Shown here in pieces: positions 23,053 through 32,136 of a stretch of 64,000 nt of DNA (its first letter is position 1; each line of letters opens with the position of its first letter). The notes under the pieces were generated by a model. It saw only the letters and a list, made by a program, of their open reading frames with translations, was not told the DNA's origin and searched no databases. The stretch covers positions 62,001 to 126,000 of the forward strand of contig WHVA01000120.1 of NCBI GenBank assembly GCA_015179125.1, read 5' to 3'. A program made the translations under genes and the position numbers. Origin of the DNA: Gautieria morchelliformis (Eukaryota > Basidiomycota > Agaricomycetes > Gomphales > Gomphaceae).

Positions 23053-24125
23053 TTTTAGATTAAAATATCAATTAGTGCCTTTTAACAAATGAAATCTATT
23101 GCTTAGTGGTTGAAACCACTGTGTTCGTCTCTTTCTTGTGTGCTGATTAAGCCTATCGAGGCGCGTCGGGCACTGATGGAAGAGGGTCACGTGACCGTGC
23201 CAATAAGAAATTGGTGTCGATCCGAAGAATAGTCAAATCAAAAGCGTTCGCTTTTGGGAGAGTATAGAGTGAACAATGAAAATAGACTCCTGACGAAGAT
23301 CCAGAGTAAACTATCGAGAACTGAGCTCTGTAGCTATCAAACAAGGCTACAGGAATTTCAGGAGGCAGAAATAATTGATTCTGGATGATTTCGTTCATAC
23401 ATTTGTACTAGCTATTTATACTATACTGATAGTAACTACTAGTGTTCAAGATATTGGATGGATGGGTCGAAAAAACTACTTTGTAACTAAGGGGTGATTA
23501 ATTTGTAGTTATAAAGTCATGGGGTGATGGGGATGGTGTTAGGATTGTCTGGACTTTGGAATAAAGATCTGTACCTAGTATACAAAGCCCCTGTCCACAT
23601 GTTGTTAGGATAGTAATCAGCCAGACGTGTCATGTGATTCAAATAGAAAATGGATTTGATTTTACCCTGCCCAGCATATATGCTGGGCTTGGAGATGGGG
23701 CCGCTGTCTCTGTGCCTCTCTTGTGTGGCAGCTGATTGGATATATGTGTTGCAGGTGACTTTCTCAGATCACTCCACAACACCCTGTACCCCTGCGCAGT
23801 CTGCTATTCTCTGCGGCGTTTGGTGCCCGTACCTCTCGGTACCTATGGCCTGGCGCCTGTCGACCTCATGGCTGATGCCATCACCCGATAGGCGCGCCGT
23901 CCCTGATCGACCACACGTGGTCGACGCTCGAACTCCTGTATATCACCCGATTTGTGAGTAACATAGCATGACATAAATTTCATGTGATCGTCGTCTGCGC
24001 CGACGTCTGTCATGGATATATTTTTTGTTTCTTTTGATTTCTCTTTTGATTTTCTTTGCTTTCTTTATTAGTTTTCTTTTATATATATAAAGATTTGAGG
24101 TGAAATAATTGCGTTTGTCACAACA
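23053..24125. mobile_element. Unclassified 1.07-kb insertion inside Copia-1
   Basis: It separates gag (ending KEGQG) from pol (starting near CQKKKVKAKKKKG), and both sides carry GCCCC (23048-23052 and 24126-24130), a 5-bp target duplication. On the minus strand it begins TGTTGTGACAAACG, an LTR-like start, and ends in TAATCTAAAA rather than CA. It contains a TATAAATA box at about 23411 (minus) and a perfect AGTGGTT/AACCACT hairpin near 23110. No transposase or retroelement protein motif. Probably a solo LTR or a small non-autonomous element of another family. Confidence 0.65.
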
Positions 24126-24945
24126 GCCCCTGGCCTTCTTTACCACCTCCTTTAGCCCAGCAACTCTCGATAGCATGTCCAAGCTTGTGGCAATTAGTGC
24201 ATATAGGCACCTTCGGGTCTTTCCGGCCCTTCTGCCCTTTCGTAGATGAACCAATAAATGCCTGCTCTTCTTGTGAAATATTAAGGGTCTTTCTCCTGTC
24301 ATATTGAGCCTTTAGTACTCTGATAATATCATCAGGCACTAAGGGCATTCCACATTCTTCGAGCGACGTGGTAAGGGCATTCATAACTGCCTCATAAGAG
24401 GGTGGAAGTGACGCAAGGATGATATCCGTGAACTCTCCTTCAGAAATTCTGGCTCCCATCTCATTAAGACGAGCATAGAGGTCTTGGGCCTTGTCCAAGT
24501 GATCTCTCAAGTCTCCATCCTCAGGACACCTCATACTGCGAAGCTGTCTCTGTAGGTTGGTGAGGACCATCTTGGGCTTTTTGGTCATCTCATTGACCAA
24601 TGCATCCCAGACTTCTTTTGCTGTATTCTTCTTCTGTAGCATCAGAGCTAATGACTCTGACACTGAGATGATTATTTGGGTTTTTGCCTGTCCTTCTCTG
24701 GCAAGATACTTCTCCAGCTTCTCCTCGGCCTTCTCTATCTGAGTTTCCTCAGCTTCTGTAAGAATATGGCCTGGGGGCATGACTGGAGGATCAGGAGGTC
24801 GAATGGCTCTCCCTTCTATATGCCTGAGTAGATTTTTGGACTCAAAATACCTTGTGAGAGTAGCTCACCACAGAGGACAATTACTTCCATCTGTTGCAAG
24901 CTTCTCCACACCCAAAAGCTTCTGCGAAGTGTCTGCGGGGCCCAT
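24118..24945 (-). pseudogene. Copia-1 gag
   Basis: The start codon at 24945 lies just inside the 5' LTR. The frame reads MGPADTSQKLLGVEKL, then TRYFESKNLLRHI, a UBN2/retrotran_gag region (WDALVNEM, LTNLQRQLRSMRC, ILASLPPSYEAVMNAL) and a CCHC zinc knuckle CTNCHKLGHAIESCW. A TGA at 24865-24867 (CPLW-stop-ATLTRY) breaks it, most simply from CGA. The end is cut at about 24126 by the 1.07-kb insertion; the last few codons of this open frame lie inside the insert. Confidence 0.87.
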
Positions 24946-24951
24946 AGCCCT

Positions 24952-25439
24952 TGTTAGCAACTTGGGGTTATGGAAGGGAAGGTTCGGTAGAGTTCTTAGA
25001 AACCTAGAATCAAATGTACTCTCTCAGTGAATTTATTGTCACTGTTATATTAATACAATACCTAGAATCAAATGTACTACATGATTTTCAGTCAACATGC
25101 TATGAAAATATAAAGAACACTACTCGCCTCTCTCAGTGAATTTATTGTCACTGAGAGAGGAGCACTATCCTGTCTCAGAAGGCATATACGTGCACCCGGC
25201 CCTTTAGCGCTCAAGAGCTCGCGCATCGAAGTCATTTCAAACTCCGCTGGGTGCAGCCGCCTGTGAAAATAGAGATAACAAAGTGAAATAGAGAGATGGG
25301 GAGTGACTGGAATTTTTCGAAAATAATCAGAGAAGTGAATGCATGGTACAAGAACAATGTGAGAAGGGATTGAAACACCATACAATAAATCGAATACATT
25401 ATGCTTGATTTTGGTGCAGGAGCATAAATGCACCCAACA
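24952..25439 (-). repeat. LTR-B, 5' LTR of Copia-1 (long form)
   Basis: 488 bp, TGTTAGCAAC to CACCCAACA, same length as the solo copy at 45698-46185. It retains both CTAGAATCAAATGTA repeats and the 58 bp lost from the other LTR of the same element. Confidence 0.93.
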
Positions 25440-25817
25440 CTTTGCGCAGCTTGGTACCACCCTTCCGGGTCATTGAAATCTGGAGCTCCATTCTGCATTG
25501 CATTTCCACCACTTGGTGGAATATCCAACTTAGCCAAAATCATTTGTAAGGCTGTTTTGATCGTGTTGGTCTTCATCCGGTTCCGTGTCAACTCCTCCTC
25601 CATATTCCGAAGATGATCATCTGGATCCATGTCTGAAGGAGAAGTATGGGACAGGATTTCTGGGGTTGGGAGCTCAATGTAAGAAGAGGGGCTGTCGTAC
25701 GCCGTGTGCACGGAAGAGGTTGTAATCTCTGAGTCGCTATCTCCAATTCCAAACGCACCTATGGCGAATGCAATGCACAGTACGACCACCGGTCCTCTAT
25801 GGGAGAGACTTCTCTGC
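25440..25817 (-). pseudogene. Gypsy-1 gag, N-terminal part
   Basis: An acidic N-terminus (DSDSEITTSSVHTAY), DMDPDDHLRNMEEELTRNR and FNDPEGWYQAAQ. At 25440 it is interrupted by Copia-1 and resumes at 19174. It adjoins the 5' LTR directly. Confidence 0.8.
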
Positions 25818-26301
25818 TGTAAGGGCAACCCTAGCTGGCCGTGGAGATCACACTACCACACAACTGACAAGGGGAAATCTGAAGGATGTATAAATGAACA
25901 GAGTATACAAGAGAGGGGATTCTCACCTGACAAGGGGAAATCCAAAGAGAAAAGTCTAAGGACCCCCATGTCAGCAAGCCCGTATTATACTACGCTCCGC
26001 AGCCAGGGACAACACTCAGCACTCGCCATCAACCCTGCATCCCCCTGACCTCCCCAACCCTTGATCGACCCTTGATGCCACCTATTATGCAAGTCACTTG
26101 ACTTCCGACACTGTTCCGAGAGTGGAAGTCAGAAAGTGGAGTGGAATTTGGCAAAGTGAACAGAACTGGTGGAAGTTCTCCCAGAAGTGGAATCATTTCC
26201 GAAATCGGAATCGGGGATGGAATCAGAACCGGAACCGGAGTCAGAAATGGTGTCGGAACTTGGTGTGGTGTTGGAACTGGAAAACAGGGTGTCCCCTGAC
26301 A
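25818..26301 (-). repeat. LTR-A, 5' LTR of Gypsy-1
   Basis: 484 bp, TGTAAGGGCAACCC to GTCCCCTGACA, collinear with the other two LTR-A copies. The right half again consists of a CGGAAN-type array. Confidence 0.92.
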
Positions 26302-26722
26302 ATATCATGCAGTCTAACTGCCACAGAATACCAATACATTAAATAGATAGATAGATAGACTCTCTTACACAGTAGTCTAGTGCACGATAAGCACTTAGTG
26401 CTTCAAGCACTCTAATTGATTATCTCTCTCTAACTGATAGCCTCACAGCAAAGTGACTCTGTCAGAACTGGAAAGGGGGCATCCCCTGACAGTAATATAC
26501 TACAGTCAACTGCAGCCAGAGCCATTGCTTGGTACTTACCAGTGACCCTGCCTCTGATCTCCCTGACCCCTTCCTGACCCTGGATGCCATGTACTATCCA
26601 AGCGACTTTGCTTCAGACAATGTTCCAAACCTGGAAGTGTAGAAGTGGAGCAGTGATGGAAGCACTTGTGGAAACAGAATTAGGAGAGGAGTCAGAACAG
26701 GAAAAGGGGGTGTCTCCTGACA
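26302..26722 (-). repeat. Diverged relatives of LTR-A next to Gypsy-1
   Basis: Two LTR-A-like ends are visible: GGGGGCATCCCCTGACA ending at 26491 and GGGGGTGTCTCCTGACA ending at 26722. Between them, ATACTACAGTCAACTGCAGCC, CTTCCTGACCCTGGATGCCA and CAAGCGACTT run parallel to the LTR-A body. A short tetranucleotide TAGA microsatellite lies at about 26343-26360. These are older, decayed LTRs of a related gypsy family adjoining the younger element. Confidence 0.65.
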
Positions 26723-27236
26723 CAGATGGTCCAGGGATTCCATCAAGGAGTGGTGTGAAGGGTTGCATGACTGGGAGTGCAGAAGTGCAGAAGTGTAGAA
26801 CCAGTTAGCAGTGGTGACAGGGGTTACTACATGTACAATATGTATAATGATACATGTGACTGGCTAATTGAACACAGGAATGTTCTTGAAACCAACTAGA
26901 AAGTCCAAAATATGAGAGCAGAAGATGCAATGTATATGCGTTTCAATGAGTGTTTGCCCTGGGAAACTCAAGTGGCCTCTCTGCATTGCGTCCACAATGT
27001 GCCATGCACAAACCGGCTGAGATCAAGCTTTGTGGGGCCCTTCACAATGACAGCGGTGTTCGCCGGCCGCCACAAGCCTACTTGGGACCAAGATGGGACC
27101 CAGAATAAAAGTTCTGAGGGTGAGTTGAGTAACCAGCCATTTTTGTCTAGCCGTGAATCATTTCGAAACCTAGTCCTCGTAGCTGTGCAAAGGATATTAG
27201 CAAATTTCGTCATGTTCCGACAAACCAAGGTAACCA
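26723..27236. other. Intergenic region between LTR remnants and WD40 gene
   Basis: Short open frames only, no recognisable domain; it includes the 3' flank of the minus-strand WD40 gene. Confidence 0.35.
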
Positions 27237-28916
27237 CTACTGACTAGGTGCTTGACCTGGGAATTGTGCTGAAATGGACTCCCCGATGTCTGCATTCCAC
27301 ACACCGATCGTGTTGTCACCAGACCCGGAGACGATGTGCTTGCTGTCGTGCGAGAACGCCACCGACGTGGTAAAGTCGGTGTGGCCTTCAAATGGTACTG
27401 AAATGGCCTCCCCGGTGTCTGCATTTCACACACGGATCGTCATGTCACAAGACCCGGAGACGATGCACTTGCCATCCTGCGAGAATGCCACTGACGTTAC
27501 GCCGCCGGCATGGCCTTCGAATGGTGCTGAAATGGCCTCCCCAGTGTCTGTATTCCACACACGGATCGTGTGGTCCAAAGACCCGGAGACGATGCGCTTG
27601 CCGTCCTGCGAGAACGCCACTGACGTGACCCAGTTGGTGTGGCCTACAAACGGTGCTAAAATGACCTTCCCAGTGTCTGCATTCCATACACGGATCGTGT
27701 GGTCCAAAGACCCTGAGACGATGCGCTTGCCGTTGTGCAAGAACGCCACTGACATGACGCCACCAGCGTGGCCTTCGAATGGTGCTGAAATGACATCCCC
27801 GGTGTCTGCATTCCACACAAGGATCGTCTTGTCATGAGACCCGGAGACAATGCGCTTGCCGTCCTGCGAGAACGCCACCGACGTGACGAAGTCGGTGTGG
27901 CCTTCGAATGGTGCTGAAATGACCTCCCCGGTGTCTGCATTCCACACAGGGATCGTGTTGTCACAAGACCCGGAGACGATGCGGCTGCCATCCTGCAAGA
28001 ACACCACCGACGTGACCCAGTCGGTGTGGCCTTCGAATGATGCTGAAATGACCTCCCGGGTGTCTGCATTCCACACATGGATCGTCTTGTCATAAGAGCC
28101 GGAGACGATGCGCTTGCCGTCTTGCGAGAACGCCACCGACGTGACGCTGCCGGTGTGGCCTTCGAATGGTGCTGAAATGACCTCCTCAGCATCTGCATTC
28201 CACACACGGATTGTGTGGTCCAAAGACCCGGAGACGATGCGCTTGCCGTCCTGCGAGAACGCCACTGAGCTGACGTCGCTGGCGTGGCCTTCTAATGGCG
28301 CTGCAATGACCTTCCCAGTGTCTGCATTCCACACACGGATAGTCTTGTCATGAGACCCGGAGACAATGCGCTTCCCGTCCTGCGAGAACGCCACGTACGT
28401 GACGCAGTCGGCGTGGCCTTCGAATGGTGCTGAAATGGCCTCCCCGGTGTCTGCATTCCACACACGGATCGTGTGGTCCAAAGACCCGGAGACGATGCGC
28501 TTGCCGTCCTGTGAGAACACCACCGACATGACCCAGTTGGTGTGGCCTTCGAATTGTGCTGAAATGGACTCCCCGATGTCTGCATTCCACACACCGATCG
28601 TGTTGTCACCAGACCCGGAGACGATGTGCTTGCCGTCGTGCGAGAACGCCACCGACGTGGTAAAGTCGGTGTGGCCTTCAAATGGTACTGAAATGACCTC
28701 CCCGGTGTCTGCATTCCACACACGGATCATCTTGTCATAAGACCCGGAGACGATGCGCTTGCCGTCCTGCGAGAATGCCACCGACGTGACCGAGTCAGTG
28801 TGGCCTTCGAATGGTGCTGAAATGACCTCCCCGGTGTCCGCATTCCACACACGGATTGTGCTGTCACGAGACCCGGAGACAATGCACTTGCCGTCCTGCG
28901 AGTACGCCACCGACAA
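27237..28916 (-). pseudogene. WD40-repeat protein with near-identical repeats and a nonsense codon
   Basis: The minus strand encodes about 13 tandem 43-residue WD40 units with consensus FEGHT, SVAFSQDGKRIVSGS and TIRVWNADTGEVIS. An open frame of 496 codons ends at TGA 27428-27426, where every other unit has TGG (V-W-N). Beyond it the repeats continue in the same frame for one to two units, to a stop at 27239. WD40 units fold into seven-bladed propellers, so 13-14 units would make two. Very high similarity between units is typical of the STAND/NLR (NACHT-WD40) proteins of fungi, where repeats recombine. No NACHT or effector domain is visible upstream to 29593, so this may be the detached C-terminal part of such a gene. 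The true 5' exon is not identified. Confidence 0.78.
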
Positions 28917-29593
28917 GACGGGCTTGGGGGTACATTTGGTAGCTCCCGTTGTTAATGCCTGGTGATAATGAGCAATGTTGACCAGACGAGCAATTCAGCA
29001 TATGCATCATTTTTGTGTCTGTCTGTTCCTGCCCAAGCTGATGGAGCCATGTTGCATCCAGGATGAGAAGCAATTTCTAATTGTGCAGATACAAGGGTTG
29101 TAGTGCAGCGGCAAACATACCCTCATGCTAGGGACTTGACTTGCATGTCCTCACATGCACACCAGTGACACGCGCTGCTTCGATGGCTTGTCTCATGATC
29201 ACATAGACTCTTGCACATCCTCTTGTTCACATTAGGGGCATTCAGTCCTGAGCTGAGAAGCAGCTTGTTGGACCAGCCGGGGTCACTGGTCAAACAAGCT
29301 GCTGGTGCAACAAAGGGGGTAGTTCAAGCGTTGATGGTACCAGCGGCTTATCAATTGCTCTCTGCCGGCTTTGCCGCAAGTGTACCTGTCACGCAGATAA
29401 ATTTGGACAGTACAGAAAAGGCAATAATATGCACACTCCATACTTATAAGTATCTCTACGGTACACCGTAAACTTGTTACCTGATGAACATCTTCAAATA
29501 TATCCACTCCTGTAGAAATGGTCAAAGATTGTGACAAAGGAAAATAAGGCATTGTGCTTATGTAAATAACACCTATCCCTTTTCGGGACGGAC
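28917..29593. other. Region upstream of WD40 gene, no gene recognised
   Basis: The WD40 frame continues back (LTTGATKCTPKPVLSVAY) to about 29010, where it meets a stop, so a further exon or a truncation may lie here. I could not recognise a NACHT P-loop or any other domain. Confidence 0.35.
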
Positions 29594-31354
29594 TGTGTAG
29601 GAATTATGGTTACTATAGGTCGAAGTAAGATATAGAATGAAGTTGTGAATTCGATAGTGAGCAGCGACCCAGGTCACTGCCTTAAATACACAAGAGCTCG
29701 TTCTAATTATACTATGGGTCTATTGTCTGCAAGAGCCACTGGCTTTTCATATTCTCCATTGTTCACCGTTCCTTGCCCCCTGCATACTTTCCACCGTCCA
29801 CCATCCCTTGTCTCGGTACCGAGACATGTCATTGTACCGAAGTGTCGGGTGCGACAACTCAATTCCCAACACTCCCCCTCACTTTGGTAAGATCGACACT
29901 CCCCCTATCCTCAACAAAACCCAACTTCCCATGAAGATATCTGTGCTGATGTCCCTCAAGACCCCTAGTCATTAAATCCGCAGGATTCTCCTTTGACCTG
30001 ATGTATGTGAGTGAAGCTTCGTTAGAAGCCACTTTCGCGTGGATGAAGTGGTAGGCAACATTTATGTGTTTAGTTCAAGCATGGTACGTGGCATCATGGG
30101 AAAGTGTGATGGCCCCAAGATTATCAGATCTGATCGACGTCGGGTCATCTTGATCAAAGCCTAGTTCTTGGAGCGCCCTCCTAAGCCAAACGAGTTCTTT
30201 AGCCCCCTCGGTAATGGCAATATATTCAGCCTCGGTTGTGGATAACAAGGTGGTGCGTTGGACCTTCGAACTCCAGGCAATTGATCCCCCGCCGAGTATC
30301 GCCACATATCGGCCAATTGATCTAGCATCGGATCGGTTGGCATAGTCTGCATTGGTGAACAATTCAAGGCCGCTTTTGGTTTCTTTCCTGTAGAGGATAC
30401 CCCCGTCTCGCGTCCCTTTGAGATAACGAAGGACGTGTTTGATCGCAGTCCAGTGCTCCAGCCCATAAGAATAGTGAATTGGCTGAGGTGCTGGACTGCG
30501 AAAGCGATGTCGGGTCAAGTTCCAAGCGCCTCGTACATGAGTGACCCAATAGCCTGGGTGTAAGGCACATCAATTTTAGGCTCTCCCCCTGATTCAAGAG
30601 GTATGTTGAGTTTGGTGGAGGTGTTGAACGGGGTTGCTACCGGGTACGCCTCCTGCATGTTGCATGTTGAATCGTGCGAGCATAACGTCGATGTATGGTC
30701 CTTGCAAGATCTTGAGGGTCCCTTCCTCCCTGTTCCTTTCCACCCTTATACCCAGAATCCTGTCCATTTTCCCTAAATCCGTCATCACAAACTTCCCATT
30801 GAGCTCTTCCTTTACCCTGATCATCCCACTAACTGTGTTCGCCACCAATCCCAAATCGTAAACGTAAACGGCTATGGCCTCGATGTTGGATCCGGACTTC
30901 CTAATGTAGATACACTCGTCACCTGAGCTTTGAATGTAACCGAGGTTGAGTAGTTCGTTTCAGAGCCGCTGGTGCCAGGCGCGCCCTGCCTGCTTAAGTC
31001 CATAGATAGCCCAGTGTAGCTTCAATACCTGTCCAGATCCATCATTGAATCCTTCTGGCCGTCTCATGTAGATTTCCTCCACCAACTCTGAGTTCAGATA
31101 GGCTCCCTTCACATCCATCATCTTGATCTCCCAGTCCTCCAAGTTCGCAATGGCTAATAGAAGTCGTAGTGAGTCAAACTTGACAATGGGTGAGGTTATA
31201 TCATAGTAGTCCATTCCTGGCCTTTGCATGAACCCCTGTGCCACCACTCGTGCCTTCCCCTTCTCGAACTCTCCATCCAGCTTTGTTTTTACCGCATATA
31301 CCCATCGGCACCCAATAGTATTGCAGTCTGGTGGCAGTTTTACCAGTTCCCATG
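29594..31354 (-). mobile_element. Copia-2: 3' part of a Ty1/copia element, truncated
   Basis: The minus strand shows RT and RNase H of a copia element (31354 to 30075), a purine tract GTGAGGGGGAG and an LTR of about 278 bp (29594-29871) starting TGTTGGGAATT on the coding strand and ending AATTCCTACACA. The terminal inverted motif GGAATT/AATTCC supports those ends. The 5' part is cut at 31354/31355 by the gypsy LTR. Several stops and frameshifts. Confidence 0.8.
30075..31354 (-). pseudogene. Copia-2 RT and RNase H
   Basis: RT motifs NTWELVKLPPDC, IGCRWVYAVKTK, RVVAQGFMQRPGMDY, MDVKGAYLNSEL, AIYGLKQAGRAWHQRL. The catalytic YVDD box reads YVYD (AVYVYDLGLV near 30868), so one catalytic Asp is replaced by Tyr. 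RNase H shows FTNADYANRSDARS, TTEAEYIAI and SDNLGAI. The reading frame is split into at least three pieces (31376-30960, 30854-30594, 30518-30075). Confidence 0.85.
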
Positions 31355-32016
31355 TGTTACGTATCGAGATTTCCACTAAGTCGGAACTGGAAAGGACAGC
31401 GGCTTCAACTTATAGGTTGCGCCCCCAATGAACTATCATCCTAAGTATTTTGGAACTGAGTCGGAAGTTGGAAAGTACTGAACCAAAGGTTGGTCGGAAC
31501 TTGAGTCGGAACTGAGGCGGAAGGCGGAAGACAGGAGGCGGAGAGAGACTGAGATCTTGCTAGACTCGCTGTACTAAGAACAGGAGATGGAGCGAAGGAA
31601 ATCAAGTATCAAAGGCGATTATCTGATTGCAGAATAAGAGACATACATGACAGGCTTTTATACAAAGAGCTGAGACAACAGGTAATGATATGGTACTAAG
31701 CAATTCCGGGGGAAGCGGAAGTCAAGTAGACAATGCGTGGGAACTAACTAATTGGGAACAATGGGACTACAAGGGGGGTTCAGGGTAAGGTAGAACAATG
31801 GCAAAGAACAAGGGGTTGGGAAAACATATCTGACAACGAAACACAAGGAGGGCCGGACGTATGATCTTGATGAACGGTGAGGTGGGTCCGGTGGGTCCGA
31901 GTAATAGAGTCGAAAGAACAAGGGAAATGGACAAGGGGTGGAATGTCGGAAATATTGGAGGGGCGGAAGGTGTTGCGGAACTGAGGGTTGGAAGTCGGAA
32001 ATGAACGGTCGTAACA
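31355..32016 (+). repeat. Gypsy-type LTR upstream of the chimeric gag-Helitron ORF
   Basis: A 662-bp unit starting TGTTACG and ending CGTAACA, exact reverse complements of each other and of TG...CA form. It interrupts the Copia-2 RT frame on the left and is followed by a gag-like ORF on the right. Its left third is rich in GTCGGAA/GCGGAAG motifs. No matching right-hand LTR is present in the window, so a target duplication cannot be tested. Confidence 0.6.
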
Positions 32017-32136
32017 GTATCTCCCTTCTAAGGTTGAGCCCTGCGAGACCACAAGTCAGATCACGTGACCTGTGAACAAACGCGTCGGAGTTTGAAAGAT
32101 AGGCGGGAAACAAACGCATCTTCGCTTTAATCCATC

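Larger units (their letters stand above)
19175..25439 (-). mobile_element. Copia-1: nearly full Ty1/copia element inserted in Gypsy-1 gag
   Basis: 6265 bp bounded by LTR-B copies and by a perfect target-site duplication CTTTG (19170-19174 and 25440-25444). The minus strand encodes gag with zinc knuckle, protease, integrase, RT and RNase H in Ty1/copia order. A polypurine tract (GAGGGGGC) precedes the 3' LTR. A 1073-bp insertion (23053-24125) splits gag from pol. One frameshift near 21120, and a TGA at 24865-24867 in gag. Otherwise well preserved, so this is a relatively young insertion compared with its host element. Confidence 0.95.
13312..26301 (-). mobile_element. Gypsy-1: Ty3/gypsy chromodomain element with nested insertions
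   Basis: The 12,990-bp span has LTR-A at each end and, on the minus strand, gag, protease, RT, RNase H, integrase and chromodomain in the Ty3/gypsy (chromovirus) order. Two later insertions account for the excess length: Copia-1 (19175-25439) in gag and LTR-C copy 1 (16404-17434) in RT. Without these and their duplications the element is about 5.7 kb, a normal size. A purine-rich tract (AGAGGGGGGG) precedes the 3' LTR. Outer flanks GCCAC and ATATC do not match, so there is no visible target-site duplication. Coding parts carry nonsense codons, frameshifts and catalytic substitutions; the element is inactive. Confidence 0.92.

Noticed and set aside
27274-28965. Several long open frames on the plus strand across the WD40 gene (27274-27837, 27850-28095, 28108-28353, 28366-28740)
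   Set aside because: They are antisense shadows of the WD40 repeats: the same short peptide recurs in each because the DNA unit is repeated, and it matches no known domain.
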